A DNA stretch of 64,000 nt, taken from Zhongshania antarctica (GTDB lineage Bacteria > Pseudomonadota > Gammaproteobacteria > Pseudomonadales > Spongiibacteraceae). The notes under the pieces are model-generated. The model was given only the letters and a program-made list of their open reading frames with translations. It ran no database searches and was not told where the DNA came from. Below, in pieces: positions 19,061-28,548 of the stretch (position 1 is its first letter; each line of letters opens with the position of its first letter). Location: NCBI RefSeq assembly GCF_014202945.1, contig NZ_JACHHW010000004.1, positions 372,001-436,000 on the forward strand, in the 5' to 3' direction. The position numbers and the translations under genes are program-made.

Positions 19061-19926
19061 GCGACAAACCCCTTATCTGGAGCAGCATTTACATTGCCCG
19101 AGCTAGCTTTATAACGCTGACTCCAGGCTTGTAAGGCATTAATGAGAATCAGCAGCACAAAGGAAATGAGCAACATGGCGGCGGCCACTGCGGTGGCGCC
19201 AGCGTAATCGTATTCCTCTAATTTAATTACGATCAGTAAAGGCGCCACTTCAGACACATAGGGCACGTTACCAGCAATAAAAATCACCGAACCGTATTCG
19301 CCAACGCCACGTGCAAAGGCCAGCGCAAAGCCGCTTAATAAAGCCGGCAGCAGGGTGGGGAATACCACGTGATACAGGGTTTGCCAGCGGTTGGCGCCAA
19401 GCGAGGCGGCGGCTTCTTCAAGCTCTTTTTCCAGCTCCCGCAACACTGGCTCTACACTGCGCACCACAAAGGGTAAGCCAATAAAGGTCAATGCGATCAC
19501 AATACCAATGGGGGTAAACGCAATTTCAATACCGACCTTGTTAAACAAGTTGCCAAGCCAGCCGCTACCCGAGTAAAGGGTGCTTAGCGCTATACCGGCA
19601 ACCGCCGTTGGCAGAGCAAAGGGTAGGTCGATAATGGCATCGAATAGACCCTTGCCAGTAAAGTCATAACGCACAAACACCCACGCGATAATTAAGCCAA
19701 ACACCGCATTGATCATGGCCGCCGCTAAGGCAGTGGCGAAGGAGATCATCAAGGCGTGGGTCACCCGTTCACCAGAGATTAAATCCCAAAATTGCGCTAG
19801 ACCTAATTCGGCGGTTTTAAAGAATAGACCCGACAGCGGAATAACGACGATCAGGGCGAGATACAGCACGGTATAAAATAGCGCTGGCGCAAAGCCTGGG
19901 AGCGGCGAGTTAGTTTTGAATTTCAT
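19057..19926 (-). CDS. cysT: Sulfate ABC transporter permease CysT (CysU)
   Basis: 289 residues with six membrane helices, EAA loop [30 protein letters not shown] and the CysT segment [28 protein letters not shown]. It lies 41 bases after the binding-protein gene and overlaps cysW by four bases. Together with CysW it forms the inner-membrane sulfate channel. Confidence 0.94.
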   Translation of the reverse strand: MKFKTNSPLPGFAPALFYTVLYLALIVVIPLSGLFFKTAELGLAQFWDLISGERVTHALMISFATALAAAMINAVFGLIIAWVFVRYDFTGKGLFDAIIDLPFALPTAVAGIALSTLYSGSGWLGNLFNKVGIEIAFTPIGIVIALTFIGLPFVVRSVEPVLRELEKELEEAAASLGANRWQTLYHVVFPTLLPALLSGFALAFARGVGEYGSVIFIAGNVPYVSEVAPLLIVIKLEEYDYAGATAVAAAMLLISFVLLILINALQAWSQRYKASSGNVNAAPDKGFVA

Positions 19927-19967
19927 ACTGATTTCAGCCTTAGCCTTTATTGTTTAGGTCACAGTAA

Positions 19968-20999
19968 TTAACGACGAGGCCGATAGAGTTGGTCAAACAA
20001 GCCGCCATCTTTAAAGTGCTTGGCTTGCACCTGCTCCCAGCCGCCAAATTCTTGGTTGATATTGACTAACTTGAGTTCGGGTAAATGAGGGATCTCCGCG
20101 CTGCTTATCAGCTCAGGTTTAGCGGGGCGGAAATAATGTTTGGCGATAATAGTTTGCCCTTGGGGGCTGTATAGATACTCAAGATAGCCTTGCGCAATAG
20201 TGGCCACGCCGTGCTTTTGGGCATTAGCAGCAACCACGGCAACCGGAGGCTCTGCCTTAATTGACAGCGACGGCAATACTATTTCGAATTTGTCGGCGCC
20301 AAATTCATTGAGGGCTAAATACGCTTCGTTTTCCCAAGTAATAAGCACGTCACCAATGCCGCGTTGGGCAAAGGTCGTGGTTGCAGCTCTTGCACCGGTG
20401 TCTAATACGCTGACCCGTTTGAATAAGGTGCTGATAAATTCTTCCGCAGCGGCATCACTGCCGTAGGCGTGTTTAGCAAACGCGTATGCGGCCAAGTAAT
20501 TCCAGCGCGCACCGCCGGATGTCTTAGGGTTTGGTGTTACCACGCTAACGCCAGGTTTGATCAGGTCGGCCCAATCGTGGATTTTCTTCGGGTTGTTTTT
20601 ACGCACCAGCAGCACAATGGTGGACGTGTAGGGGGCACTATTACTGGCAAGTTGCGATTGCCAGTTTTCCGGCAATTTGCCGGTTTGCTTGCTGATGACG
20701 TCGATGTCGTAGGCCAGCGCCAGCGTCACCACATCGGCGGATAAACCATCAATTACTGAGCGAGCTTGTTTGCCGGAACCGCCGTGAGACTGCTTGATGG
20801 CAATTTGGTCACCGGTTTTTTCCTTCCAGTAGCGACTGAACTCAGCGTTAAACTCTTGATACAGTTCCCGGGTTGGATCGTAGGAAACATTCAGCAAGCT
20901 GTAATCTTTGGCAATAGCCGTTGTGGTCGATAGCAAACTGGCGAGCACTAATGGCACAGCGAGGTGGGCGAACAAACGAGTACGGCGTGGCGTTTTCAT
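19968..20999 (-). CDS. sbp: Periplasmic sulfate-binding protein
   Basis: 343 residues: signal peptide (cleavage near AIA), then LLNVSYDPTRELYQEFN at the mature N-terminus and KQSHGGSGKQARSVIDGL, the anion-binding SGGS-like loop of Sbp/CysP proteins, and the SVVTPNPKTSGGARWNYLAA segment. It binds sulfate (or thiosulfate) and delivers it to CysTWA. It heads the operon and is divergent from a sigma54-dependent activator; the 193-bp spacer holds candidate operator sites. Confidence 0.93.
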   Translation of the reverse strand: MKTPRRTRLFAHLAVPLVLASLLSTTTAIAKDYSLLNVSYDPTRELYQEFNAEFSRYWKEKTGDQIAIKQSHGGSGKQARSVIDGLSADVVTLALAYDIDVISKQTGKLPENWQSQLASNSAPYTSTIVLLVRKNNPKKIHDWADLIKPGVSVVTPNPKTSGGARWNYLAAYAFAKHAYGSDAAAEEFISTLFKRVSVLDTGARAATTTFAQRGIGDVLITWENEAYLALNEFGADKFEIVLPSLSIKAEPPVAVVAANAQKHGVATIAQGYLEYLYSPQGQTIIAKHYFRPAKPELISSAEIPHLPELKLVNINQEFGGWEQVQAKHFKDGGLFDQLYRPRR

Positions 21000-21041
21000 T
21001 TACAGTCCTATAAAGCAGAAAATGGCAATTGGGATCTTATA

Positions 21042-21057
21042 GTCAAACTCTATGCCA
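21042..21057 (-). promoter_or_regulatory. Possible sigma54 (-24/-12-like) promoter for sbp
   Basis: Minus strand TGGCATAGAGTTTGAC: TGGCA at the -24 position and TTG at the -12 position with the correct N5 spacing, but the -12 element reads TTGA rather than TTGC. It points at sbp, 43 bases before its ATG. The mismatch at a conserved base lowers confidence; the neighbouring sigma54 activator raises it. Confidence 0.4.
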
Positions 21058-21083
21058 GCTTTATTGGCGACGTTAAGGGTCTG

Positions 21084-21124
21084 TTTTATAAGCTTATTTT
21101 TATCTTCTTTTATGGCTTATAAAA
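21084..21124. promoter_or_regulatory. Paired 10-bp inverted repeat, candidate activator-binding site
   Basis: TTTTATAAGC (21084-21093) and GCTTATAAAA (21115-21124) are perfect inverted copies with centres 31 bp apart, close to three helical turns. This is the type of spacing used by dimeric enhancer-binding proteins, and it lies between sbp and the divergent activator gene, upstream of the -24/-12-like sequence. Confidence 0.5.
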
Positions 21125-21162
21125 TAATTAGTCATATATGAAGTATTTATGCGCTATATTTA

Positions 21163-21175
21163 GCGTAATTTACGC
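21163..21175. promoter_or_regulatory. GCGTAA-T-TTACGC palindrome before the sigma54 activator
   Basis: A perfect 6+1+6 palindrome ends 17 bases before the ATG of the activator gene, where it could serve as an autoregulatory operator. Confidence 0.4.
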
Positions 21176-21192
21176 CAAATAAGACGCTGAAA

Positions 21193-22764
21193 ATGACTGT
21201 TCAAGCTGATAAGCACCTTCTTGCCCTGTGGACTGAAGCGGGAAAGCATGCCGTGCTTAGCGAGCTAATGCCGTCGCTTATTGCGGTGTTACGGGAAATA
21301 ACGAGTATCGACGAGCTGTACTTATTTGCGTTTAACGGCGCCGATGAGTGGCGCTTAAGCGGTGGCTGGCGAGATGAGTATGTGCCCGAGATATTCACTC
21401 AGCGGCCGATTACTGAGGCCTCTGCATTAGAGACGATTCAGCGCTGGGCGCGCGCTACTGCACAGTTAAGTGAGCAAAGCGATGCCACGCATCGGGCTGC
21501 GCTCAGGATTCTGCTGGGCTCAGATTACGACGGGCGAATATCCGTGTTAATGCCGCTGCGGCGTGACACAGGCATGCTGGGTATTGCGGTCTTGGTATGC
21601 GAATCGGCATGCACGAGCAGTCAGTGCGAGCAGCTCATCGCCCTCGCCGAACCACTGCTGGCCTGCATCGAGAATGACCAACAACTCACCCATATTCAGC
21701 GCTTGCGGGTCAGAGCCGAGGCGGATCGCCAAAGCCTTTTGGGCCGTCTGGGGCTGCGTTCTATTTCAGAGAATATTGTCGGCGCCGATGGCGGATTAAA
21801 GCAGGTGATGCACCGTGTTAATCAAGTTGCGCCGAGCCCTGCTGGGGTCCTTATTCTAGGCGAAACTGGCGCGGGCAAAGAGGTCATCGCCCGCGCGATT
21901 CACGAGCGCTCGGCGCGCCACAACGGGCCGTTTCTGCGCGTTAACTGCGGCGCGCTGCCCCCTGAACTAATTGATTCCGAATTATTCGGTCACGAAAAAG
22001 GCAGTTTCACCGGTGCGCTTGCCAGCCGACGTGGTTGGTTTGAGCGGGCAGGGGGCGGCACTTTGTTCCTTGACGAGGTGGGCGAGCTTCCCCCTGCGGC
22101 GCAGGTGCGATTACTGCGTGTGTTACAAGACGGGATTATTCAAAAAGTCGGCAGCGAGCACGACGTGCAAGTCGATGTTAGGGTGATTGCAGCCACTCAT
22201 CGCGACCTCCCTAAAATGGTACAAGAGGGCAGTTTTCGCGAGGATTTGTGGTATCGCCTCGCGGTGTTTCCGATCATCTTACCAACCCTGAATGAACGTC
22301 TTGACGATATTGAAGACCTCGCCAAGCATTTTATTCAGCGCGCCGCGATGCGCATGGGGGTGCCGGTGCCACCGTTGTCGGCAGCAGATGTGCGCAATTT
22401 AAAACGCTATAGCTGGCCAGGTAATATCAGGGAATTGGGCTCGGTGCTGGAGCGCGCAGTAATATTAGGTCATGGCGAGTATCTCGATTTAGAGATGGCG
22501 CTGGGCGCACCGTCGCCAAAGCTCAAAAGCCCTAACAAAAGTGAGGCAGCCGACCTTGTGAATAGCGTCAGCGACCCAGTAGATGAGTCGTTAGAGGCGG
22601 TGATTGCCGCGCATATTAAATACGTGCTCACCGACACCAAGGGCCGAGTAGATGGCCCCTTCGGCGCGGCCAAGCGTCTAGGTATTAATGTGAGTACCCT
22701 GCGCGCTAAATTGCGCAAATTGGGCATCGATGCCAATGCTTTCCGGTCCTCGTCGCGGGATTAA
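21193..22764 (+). CDS. Sigma54-dependent enhancer-binding regulator (GAF-AAA-HTH)
   Basis: 523 residues. An N-terminal GAF-like sensory region (~20-165), then an AAA+ ATPase with Walker A GETGAGKE (from ~223), the sigma54-contacting loop GSFTGA (from ~270), Walker B GGGTLFLDEVGEL and R-fingers; a Fis-type helix-turn-helix closes the protein (GAAKRLGINVSTLRAKLRKLGI). The order resembles NorR/FhlA-type activators rather than response regulators, as there is no receiver domain. It is divergent from the sulfate transporter, suggesting control of sulfur uptake, although NorR-like nitric-oxide sensing cannot be excluded. No norVW-like genes are present. Confidence 0.88.
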   Translation: MTVQADKHLLALWTEAGKHAVLSELMPSLIAVLREITSIDELYLFAFNGADEWRLSGGWRDEYVPEIFTQRPITEASALETIQRWARATAQLSEQSDATHRAALRILLGSDYDGRISVLMPLRRDTGMLGIAVLVCESACTSSQCEQLIALAEPLLACIENDQQLTHIQRLRVRAEADRQSLLGRLGLRSISENIVGADGGLKQVMHRVNQVAPSPAGVLILGETGAGKEVIARAIHERSARHNGPFLRVNCGALPPELIDSELFGHEKGSFTGALASRRGWFERAGGGTLFLDEVGELPPAAQVRLLRVLQDGIIQKVGSEHDVQVDVRVIAATHRDLPKMVQEGSFREDLWYRLAVFPIILPTLNERLDDIEDLAKHFIQRAAMRMGVPVPPLSAADVRNLKRYSWPGNIRELGSVLERAVILGHGEYLDLEMALGAPSPKLKSPNKSEAADLVNSVSDPVDESLEAVIAAHIKYVLTDTKGRVDGPFGAAKRLGINVSTLRAKLRKLGIDANAFRSSSRD

Positions 22765-23096
22765 AACTACTCATATTCTGCTCAGTAATGGGGCATGACA
22801 GAGTAAGTATGGAGGAGGCCCTAGCGACTATGCTCAATTGAACACTATTTCTTCAAAGCTTATAGCTTTATGTAAAGCAAATGCCTATCATTTCATTTCT
22901 CTAGTCATACTTTCTTTAAGTCAATTTTTGACGCAGGCCCTGCCAAGGCTAGTTCTTATCACTGCACCGCCAATTCATAAGTGTCATATTTGCAGCGCTA
23001 TACTAAAAGCCTGCCCACTAAAACATATTATTGCTGCTAGCGGAGTTTGCTGCCAGCGAGGCGCCAGATACGCCTTTTATCTAACAGGATGTTTTT
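22765..23096. other. Non-coding interval (332 bp)
   Basis: AT-rich spacer between the activator and the SHOCT protein. A 99-codon frame from 22838 overlaps the next gene and has no family resemblance or ribosome site. A TATACT at about 23008 could be a -10 element for the next gene, without a good -35. Confidence 0.4.
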
Positions 23097-23921
23097 ATGC
23101 AAAAGCTCAGCAATGTCGGCGAAAATATCGTCAATAATATCGCCTCGCGTTACGGCCTAAGTTATGGCGCAGTTGTGCATATGCTTGTTGCAGTTAATAA
23201 CGGTGGTGGCACTATGGCGCAATTCAATTGCCCAGAGCTTGGCGGCTCGGGGCAGTGGATGCGCGGCGGCATGACCATGGTTGGCGATATGTTCAATAAT
23301 GGCCTAAAAGCCACTGTTAATAATTTATGCAGTGAGCTGGCGAATGCGCTGGCCAATAATCAGATGTTTCCGGTTGTTCCTGCGGGCACGCCTGGTAGTA
23401 ATCAGTGGTGGCCAGCGGAGCTGGGCAGTCCGTTTAGTAGCGGCGCGCAAAATAACAGCCGTTATGCGGTTTTCCCTAATCGTCTTGCCGTGGAATTAAA
23501 TGGTCAAGTCTCGGTATACGACACCCTTAATCACAATATTGGCGGGGTGAGCCAGCAGCAGGGCAATAATCAAACGCTAACGTTTACTAGCCAGTTCGGC
23601 AACATTGCGACCAATAACCTACCCTTAATTTCTGGTCCAGGAATGCAGCCTCCAGCCCAGACAAATTTTGCACAGCCTACTGAATTCAAACAAGCTCCGC
23701 CAAGCCAGCTTGCACCGCAAAATAATCCGCCGGCTAATCACAGCAATGCAAACTCCGGCAATTTAAATACCGCCAGCAACAACTCAAATACGAGCAATAC
23801 CAACTACGATGTAAATCAAACCTTGGATTTGCTAGGCAAGTTGGCGCAATTGCGCGATGCCGGCGCCTTGTCTGAAGATGAATTCAATACAAAAAAAGCG
23901 CAGTTGCTCAGTAGAATTTAG
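23097..23921 (+). CDS. SHOCT-domain protein of unknown function
   Basis: 274 residues, ATG preceded by AGGATG. The C-terminal ~30 residues (LLGKLAQLRDAGALSEDEFNTKKAQLLSRI) are a SHOCT short C-terminal domain, found at ends of many bacterial proteins and thought to mediate oligomerisation. It is preceded by a Gln/Asn/Pro-rich linker (~165-240) and an N-terminal globular part beginning VGENIVNNIASRYGLSYGAVVHML. No signal peptide or membrane segment. Function unknown. Confidence 0.75.
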   Translation: MQKLSNVGENIVNNIASRYGLSYGAVVHMLVAVNNGGGTMAQFNCPELGGSGQWMRGGMTMVGDMFNNGLKATVNNLCSELANALANNQMFPVVPAGTPGSNQWWPAELGSPFSSGAQNNSRYAVFPNRLAVELNGQVSVYDTLNHNIGGVSQQQGNNQTLTFTSQFGNIATNNLPLISGPGMQPPAQTNFAQPTEFKQAPPSQLAPQNNPPANHSNANSGNLNTASNNSNTSNTNYDVNQTLDLLGKLAQLRDAGALSEDEFNTKKAQLLSRI

Positions 23922-24010
23922 CACTGCGTATTTTTTACCCAGAGATTGGATCGCCTAGTGGGTGTTTAATTTAGCTCTTAAGATGCTATGCTTTTGTCCT
24001 CGCCGCTAAA

Positions 24011-24658
<648 letters not shown>

Positions 24659-24660
<2 letters not shown>

Positions 24661-24692
24661 AAAATTGGAGGATCGCGGAGCCGCGACCCTCC
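24659..24692 (-). terminator. Terminator for the sbtA-sbtB unit
   Basis: Nested inverted repeat GGAGG-A-TCGCGG / CCGCGA-C-CCTCC at 24667-24692; on the minus strand the stem is followed by AATTTTTT. It lies 57 bases past the sbtB stop. The plus-strand pseudogene ends just in front of it. Confidence 0.75.
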
Positions 24693-24748
24693 CCACAAAT
24701 AATAAGTTTTGCGGCAGGTTGGGGCTTAAAGTAGCGACTCAAATCGTG

Positions 24749-25051
24749 CTAAAACTTCCCTGGTCTAATCACTTCAACATCGCTCATAAACAGAATCATG
24801 GCGTAGTTGTCGTAGTAGGTTTCTTTTAGGTGGCTGGCAATCTGGCTGGCGATAGCCGCGTCGCTAACGACCTCAATCCGAATATTGCCGCTGGCATCCC
24901 AGGCGGCACTGCGACTACCTCGACCACCTTTGCCGCGGGCATCAGTAATGGTGTAGCCCTGCGCGCCGAGGCGCTCAATATCCTTGATTAAGATATTTTC
25001 TAGCGCCGCTTCGGTGACAATGGTTAAAAGTTTTTTTATGTTGTCGCTCAT
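24749..25051 (-). CDS. sbtB: PII-like regulatory protein, SbtB type
   Basis: 100 residues with the ferredoxin-like PII fold pattern: LLTIVTEAALENILIKDIERLGAQGYTITDARGKGGRG followed by a T-loop region and IRIEVVSD. It is placed three bases after sbtA with GGAG inside the sbtA end as ribosome site. In cyanobacteria SbtB binds adenine nucleotides (cAMP, AMP, ATP) and controls the bicarbonate transporter SbtA. This copy ends VEVIRPGKF and lacks the C-terminal CGPxGC redox loop of many cyanobacterial SbtB proteins. Confidence 0.87.
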   Translation of the reverse strand: MSDNIKKLLTIVTEAALENILIKDIERLGAQGYTITDARGKGGRGSRSAAWDASGNIRIEVVSDAAIASQIASHLKETYYDNYAMILFMSDVEVIRPGKF

Positions 25052-25054
25052 TAT

Positions 25055-25999
25055 TTAAGCTCCAAAAAAAGCGTGTATGTATTCCGCCATCGCGTAATAA
25101 ATGGGGATGCCGATGACCACGTTAAAGGGGAAGGTGATACCCAGTGACGCCGCCAAAGACAAGGTCGGGTTGGCCTCCGGTACCGAGATCCGCATTGCCG
25201 CAGGTACCGCGATATAGGATGCGCTGGCGGCGAGAATGGCCAGCATTGCGGTGCCGCCGACTGAAAATCCTAATAAACATCCGGTGCTCGCGCCAAGCAC
25301 TGCCGACAGCATCGGCATGCTGATCCCGAATACGATCAGGAAAGGGCCGTATTTTTTAAGGCTGCCGACGTGCTTAGAGGTAATTAAGCCCATCTCTAAA
25401 AGGAAGAGCGCCAATATGCCTTTAAACAAATCAAAGAATAGGGGTTTGATTGAGGCCAGTTGTTCTTCACCGGCGATCCAGCCAATGAGCAGGCCACCAA
25501 TCATCAGAATGATGCTCTTACCCAGCAGAACTTCGTGGCCAACTTGCGCCCAATTTGTCTGCTTAGAAAATCCCTTGGCGATCACTATGCCGACTAGAAT
25601 GGCAGGGATCTCCAGCATGACCACAAACAGCGGCATTTGCTCCTCGTAATAAATGCCTCGGGCGCTCATATAGGCAACCGCAACGGCAAAGGTACCCATA
25701 CTCACCGAACCGTAGTGCGCGGCGATTGAGGCGGCGTCGACACGACTGAAACGGCCTAGGTAACGTAGTAAGGGGAAGGCGATTAAAGGCAATACAATGC
25801 CGAGGGCAATCACCACGAGCATCTGCGGCAACAGTTCCAAAAAGGGCTGTTTGGCAAGTTCAATACCGCCTTTCATACCAATTGTTAGCAGTAACATAAT
25901 GCTAACAAGGTCGTAAATGGCAGGGGGAAGTCGTAACTCAGAGCGGAGCAGGCCGGCACTGAGACCGAAGATAAAAAACAAAATGACGGGATCTATCAT
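25055..25999 (-). CDS. sbtA: Sodium-dependent bicarbonate transporter SbtA family
   Basis: 314 residues, about ten membrane segments, with the SbtA/DUF897 patterns LRSELRLPPAIYDLVSIMLLLTIGMKGG and AAHYGSVSMGTFAVAVAYM and SASYIAVPAAMRISVPEANP in the inverted second half. Cyanobacterial SbtA is a high-affinity Na+/HCO3- symporter; in heterotrophs it may supply bicarbonate for carboxylases. Directly followed by its PII-like partner. Substrate specificity is inferred from family and the sbtB linkage. Confidence 0.9.
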   Translation of the reverse strand: MIDPVILFFIFGLSAGLLRSELRLPPAIYDLVSIMLLLTIGMKGGIELAKQPFLELLPQMLVVIALGIVLPLIAFPLLRYLGRFSRVDAASIAAHYGSVSMGTFAVAVAYMSARGIYYEEQMPLFVVMLEIPAILVGIVIAKGFSKQTNWAQVGHEVLLGKSIILMIGGLLIGWIAGEEQLASIKPLFFDLFKGILALFLLEMGLITSKHVGSLKKYGPFLIVFGISMPMLSAVLGASTGCLLGFSVGGTAMLAILAASASYIAVPAAMRISVPEANPTLSLAASLGITFPFNVVIGIPIYYAMAEYIHAFFGA

Positions 26000-26043
26000 G
26001 TCACACCAAACCTCTTACTAGACGCTAGACTCGACAGGCTAGC

Positions 26044-26057
26044 GATTGCGCGCAATC
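26044..26057. promoter_or_regulatory. Palindrome upstream of sbtA
   Basis: GATTGCGCGCAATC is a perfect 14-bp palindrome 44 bases before the sbtA start; it lies between two direct copies of CTAGCGA (26039 and 26057) spaced 18 bp. A transcription-factor site is plausible; no family is assigned. Confidence 0.4.
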
Positions 26058-26158
26058 TAGCGAATGGCAATAAAATATGCCAATGATTTCCATTGCTCAG
26101 GGCCTGAATAGCACTGGCAATATTCACAATAGCGCGGTCTGTAAATTAACCGCATTAA

Positions 26159-27046
26159 TTAGTGAGAATGTTTTGAGGCGTCTCGGCAAAATTCGTCCGG
26201 AAACTCCAGTTCGATTGTGGTGTGGCTTAGCTCGTACCTTGCCATCGCGGCGGCAATAGCCGCTTTGAGCGATACTAACTCGGGCTGTGCGTAATGTTGA
26301 TTCAGGATTAGGTGGGCGGTTAGCACATGATGCTCACCGTCTAAGGACCAAAGGTGGAGGTGATGAATGTCACTAACATGGTCGATGGCCAGCAGTTCAT
26401 CCTGAATTTGACTGCGCAGCTCGCGATCTGGGGTCGCTTGCAAGAATAGGCGCAGGGTTTCGATTAAGGTTTTGACCACATTAAAGAGGATAAACAGGGT
26501 AAAACCGATGGAGAGCAGGGGGTCTAAAATGGGGAGTTCAACCACCATTAACACCAAGGACAATACTAGGATGGCAACCCAGCCCAAGACATCTTCAAGT
26601 AAATGCCAGTTGAGCATGCGTTCGTTCAGGGTTTTGCCGTGGCTTAATTTGTAGGCTGCATAGCCGTTAACCGCCACGCCCAGTATGGCCAAACCTAGCA
26701 TTCCAGTAGCATTAGGCATTTCTGGATGCGCCAAGCGCGGAATGGCCTCGCTCAAAATCCACACTGCGCCCAGCACCAATACCACGCCGTTGATTAGCGC
26801 GCCAAGTAAGGAAAAACGGCGATAACCATAGCTATAGTGGTGACTGGCCTCTTTGTCGGAGATTTTACTCAGCACCCAGGCGGAGCCAATGGCAAGGCAA
26901 TCTCCTAAATCATGAACCGCGTCCGCCATTATCGCCGTGCTATTGGTTAAATACCCACCAACAAACTCAACGATGGTAAAAGCAAAATTGAGGGCGAAAG
27001 CCCAACCTATACGTTCTGAGGCGCTATGGTGATGGTGATCGTGCAT
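26159..27046 (-). CDS. Cation diffusion facilitator (CzcD/ZitB-like zinc exporter)
   Basis: 295 residues, six membrane helices. His-rich N-terminus (HDHHHHS), helix 2 NSTAIMADAVHDLGD and helix 5 HLLEDVLGW carry the HxxxD pairs that form the transport metal site; the C-terminal cytoplasmic domain has DIHHLHLWSLDGEHHVLTAHL. This fits the Zn/Co/Cd-exporting CzcD subgroup, exchanging metal for protons at the inner membrane. It lies upstream of sbtA on the same strand with a 159-bp gap and is divergent from the DUF3754 gene. Confidence 0.93.
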   Translation of the reverse strand: MHDHHHHSASERIGWAFALNFAFTIVEFVGGYLTNSTAIMADAVHDLGDCLAIGSAWVLSKISDKEASHHYSYGYRRFSLLGALINGVVLVLGAVWILSEAIPRLAHPEMPNATGMLGLAILGVAVNGYAAYKLSHGKTLNERMLNWHLLEDVLGWVAILVLSLVLMVVELPILDPLLSIGFTLFILFNVVKTLIETLRLFLQATPDRELRSQIQDELLAIDHVSDIHHLHLWSLDGEHHVLTAHLILNQHYAQPELVSLKAAIAAAMARYELSHTTIELEFPDEFCRDASKHSH

Positions 27047-27186
27047 GTTTTCTCGCAGATTGATGGACTGTAGGACAAAAACATTACCCCTCGCAAAAAC
27101 AATAGCCTATGCTGCGTGGCAATGTCGAGGCAGGGAATCCTCTAAACTAAACAAAGCGCTCTCTATAAAGACAAAAGGTTGTTGCC

Positions 27187-28392
27187 ATGCCAAATCTGGC
27201 CTTACTCCACTTTATCCCGTTTCGTCGTGCAGATATTTTACAAATGTGCCTACAAGAAGGGCAGTTAGACGCGGAAAGTCTGGTGCAATTCAGGGCCGGT
27301 GCCGCCCATATTGAAAGCCACTTTCGCGACGATTTTCACCGTACCAAGCATGCTCTTAAAGATACCTATTTCAGCCTAGATCCCGACGCCGATACTCGTT
27401 TAGTGTATCTGGATAATAGCGATAGCTTGGCCAGTGCCAAGGACTTAGCGCAGCAGGTAGCGCAGTTACTCGAACGCGCGAATTACGACAAGGTGACCCC
27501 TGAGACGCTTGCTAATGCACTGGATTCTGCGTCGTTATTTCATATTAGACTTATGGTAAACCTAGATGATTTTGACGAGGTCTTACTGTACACCCGTGGC
27601 GCCAGCGAACGCACTGAAGAAATACGTGGGCCGTTTAATCTGTGGCGCAAGACGGTTCATTTTGTTAATTACGATAGAGTTGTCCTGTATTTACGTTTTA
27701 AAGATACCGTGAACGGAAGCAGCACAGCGGCGGACTGTCGGCCCGGATCAACTATGTTGAAACTATTCCAAAACGTGCCGGACGCCGACTTGGAAATGCT
27801 TTTCCCCAACACTCAAGTTGGAATGCGTTTGCGCGACAAATTAATGATAGGTATACCCGCACTCGTGAGCGGAGGGATTGTGCTCACCACCAAGCTTGGC
27901 GCGACATTGGTCTTAACTGCGTCTTTGTTAGGTTTTTGGCTGGGTTGGCACAAGGAAGCGGTGACATTAGACCGCAACGCCATCATTGTACTGTTGGCGG
28001 GCGCTGGCACTATTGGCGCCTATTTGTTTAAACAGTTCAGTAATTTTAAAAATCGTAAATTGCGTTTTACCGAGGCGCTTACGAGGAATCTCTACTTTAA
28101 ATTACTGGATAATAATGCGGGGGTTCTGTATCGCCTACTCGACGACGCTGAAGAAGCCGAGTGTAAAGAAAGCTTACTGGCCTACTACTTTCTATTGGCG
28201 GCGCACCAGCCCCTCAGCGCGCAAGAACTCGATCAGCGTATTGAGGTTTGGTTTTCCCAGCGCTGGCAGTGCCAATTAGACTTTGACGTTGATGACGCGC
28301 TACGAAAACTTGCGGCGTTAAAGCTAGCGTATTTGGATGACAATTACTGGCATATTTGCAGCGGCGAGACAGCCCTAACTAAAACCAAGTAA
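27187..28392 (+). CDS. DUF3754 (TMEM143-like) membrane protein
   Basis: 401 residues. N-terminus FIPFRRADILQMCLQEG is the DUF3754 opening motif also found in eukaryotic TMEM143; the middle includes FNLWRKTVHFVNYDRVVLYLRFK and LKLFQNVPDADLEMLFPNTQVGMRLRDKLMIGIPA, followed by two membrane helices (~225-275). The C-terminal ~110 residues are soluble. AAAGG lies nine bases before ATG. Function of this family is not known. Confidence 0.83.
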   Translation: MPNLALLHFIPFRRADILQMCLQEGQLDAESLVQFRAGAAHIESHFRDDFHRTKHALKDTYFSLDPDADTRLVYLDNSDSLASAKDLAQQVAQLLERANYDKVTPETLANALDSASLFHIRLMVNLDDFDEVLLYTRGASERTEEIRGPFNLWRKTVHFVNYDRVVLYLRFKDTVNGSSTAADCRPGSTMLKLFQNVPDADLEMLFPNTQVGMRLRDKLMIGIPALVSGGIVLTTKLGATLVLTASLLGFWLGWHKEAVTLDRNAIIVLLAGAGTIGAYLFKQFSNFKNRKLRFTEALTRNLYFKLLDNNAGVLYRLLDDAEEAECKESLLAYYFLLAAHQPLSAQELDQRIEVWFSQRWQCQLDFDVDDALRKLAALKLAYLDDNYWHICSGETALTKTK

Positions 28393-28500
28393 GTAAGGCG
28401 AAACCAATTCAAGGTAGCTTGCAATGGCGAGAGTGAACGCACTCTATGTCACACTTATAAAAAACGAGTCAATCATGGCTGCGTTTATATATCAGACACA

Positions 28501-28544
28501 AGTCGCACTGCATAGCTACATTAAATTACCTGGGCAGTGCGACT
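28501..28544. other. Long hairpin between convergent genes
   Basis: AGTCGCACTGC and GCAGTGCGACT form a perfect 11-bp stem with a 22-base loop in the space between the convergent DUF3754 gene and the repeat-protein gene. There is no T-run. It could end transcription from both sides or be a binding site. Confidence 0.5.
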
Positions 28545-28548
28545 AACA

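Noticed and set aside
22838-23137. 99-codon frame before the SHOCT gene
   Set aside because: It overlaps the well-supported start of the SHOCT gene, lacks a ribosome site and looks like non-coding sequence.
25236-25649. 137-codon plus-strand frame in sbtA
   Set aside because: Shadow of the sbtA coding strand.
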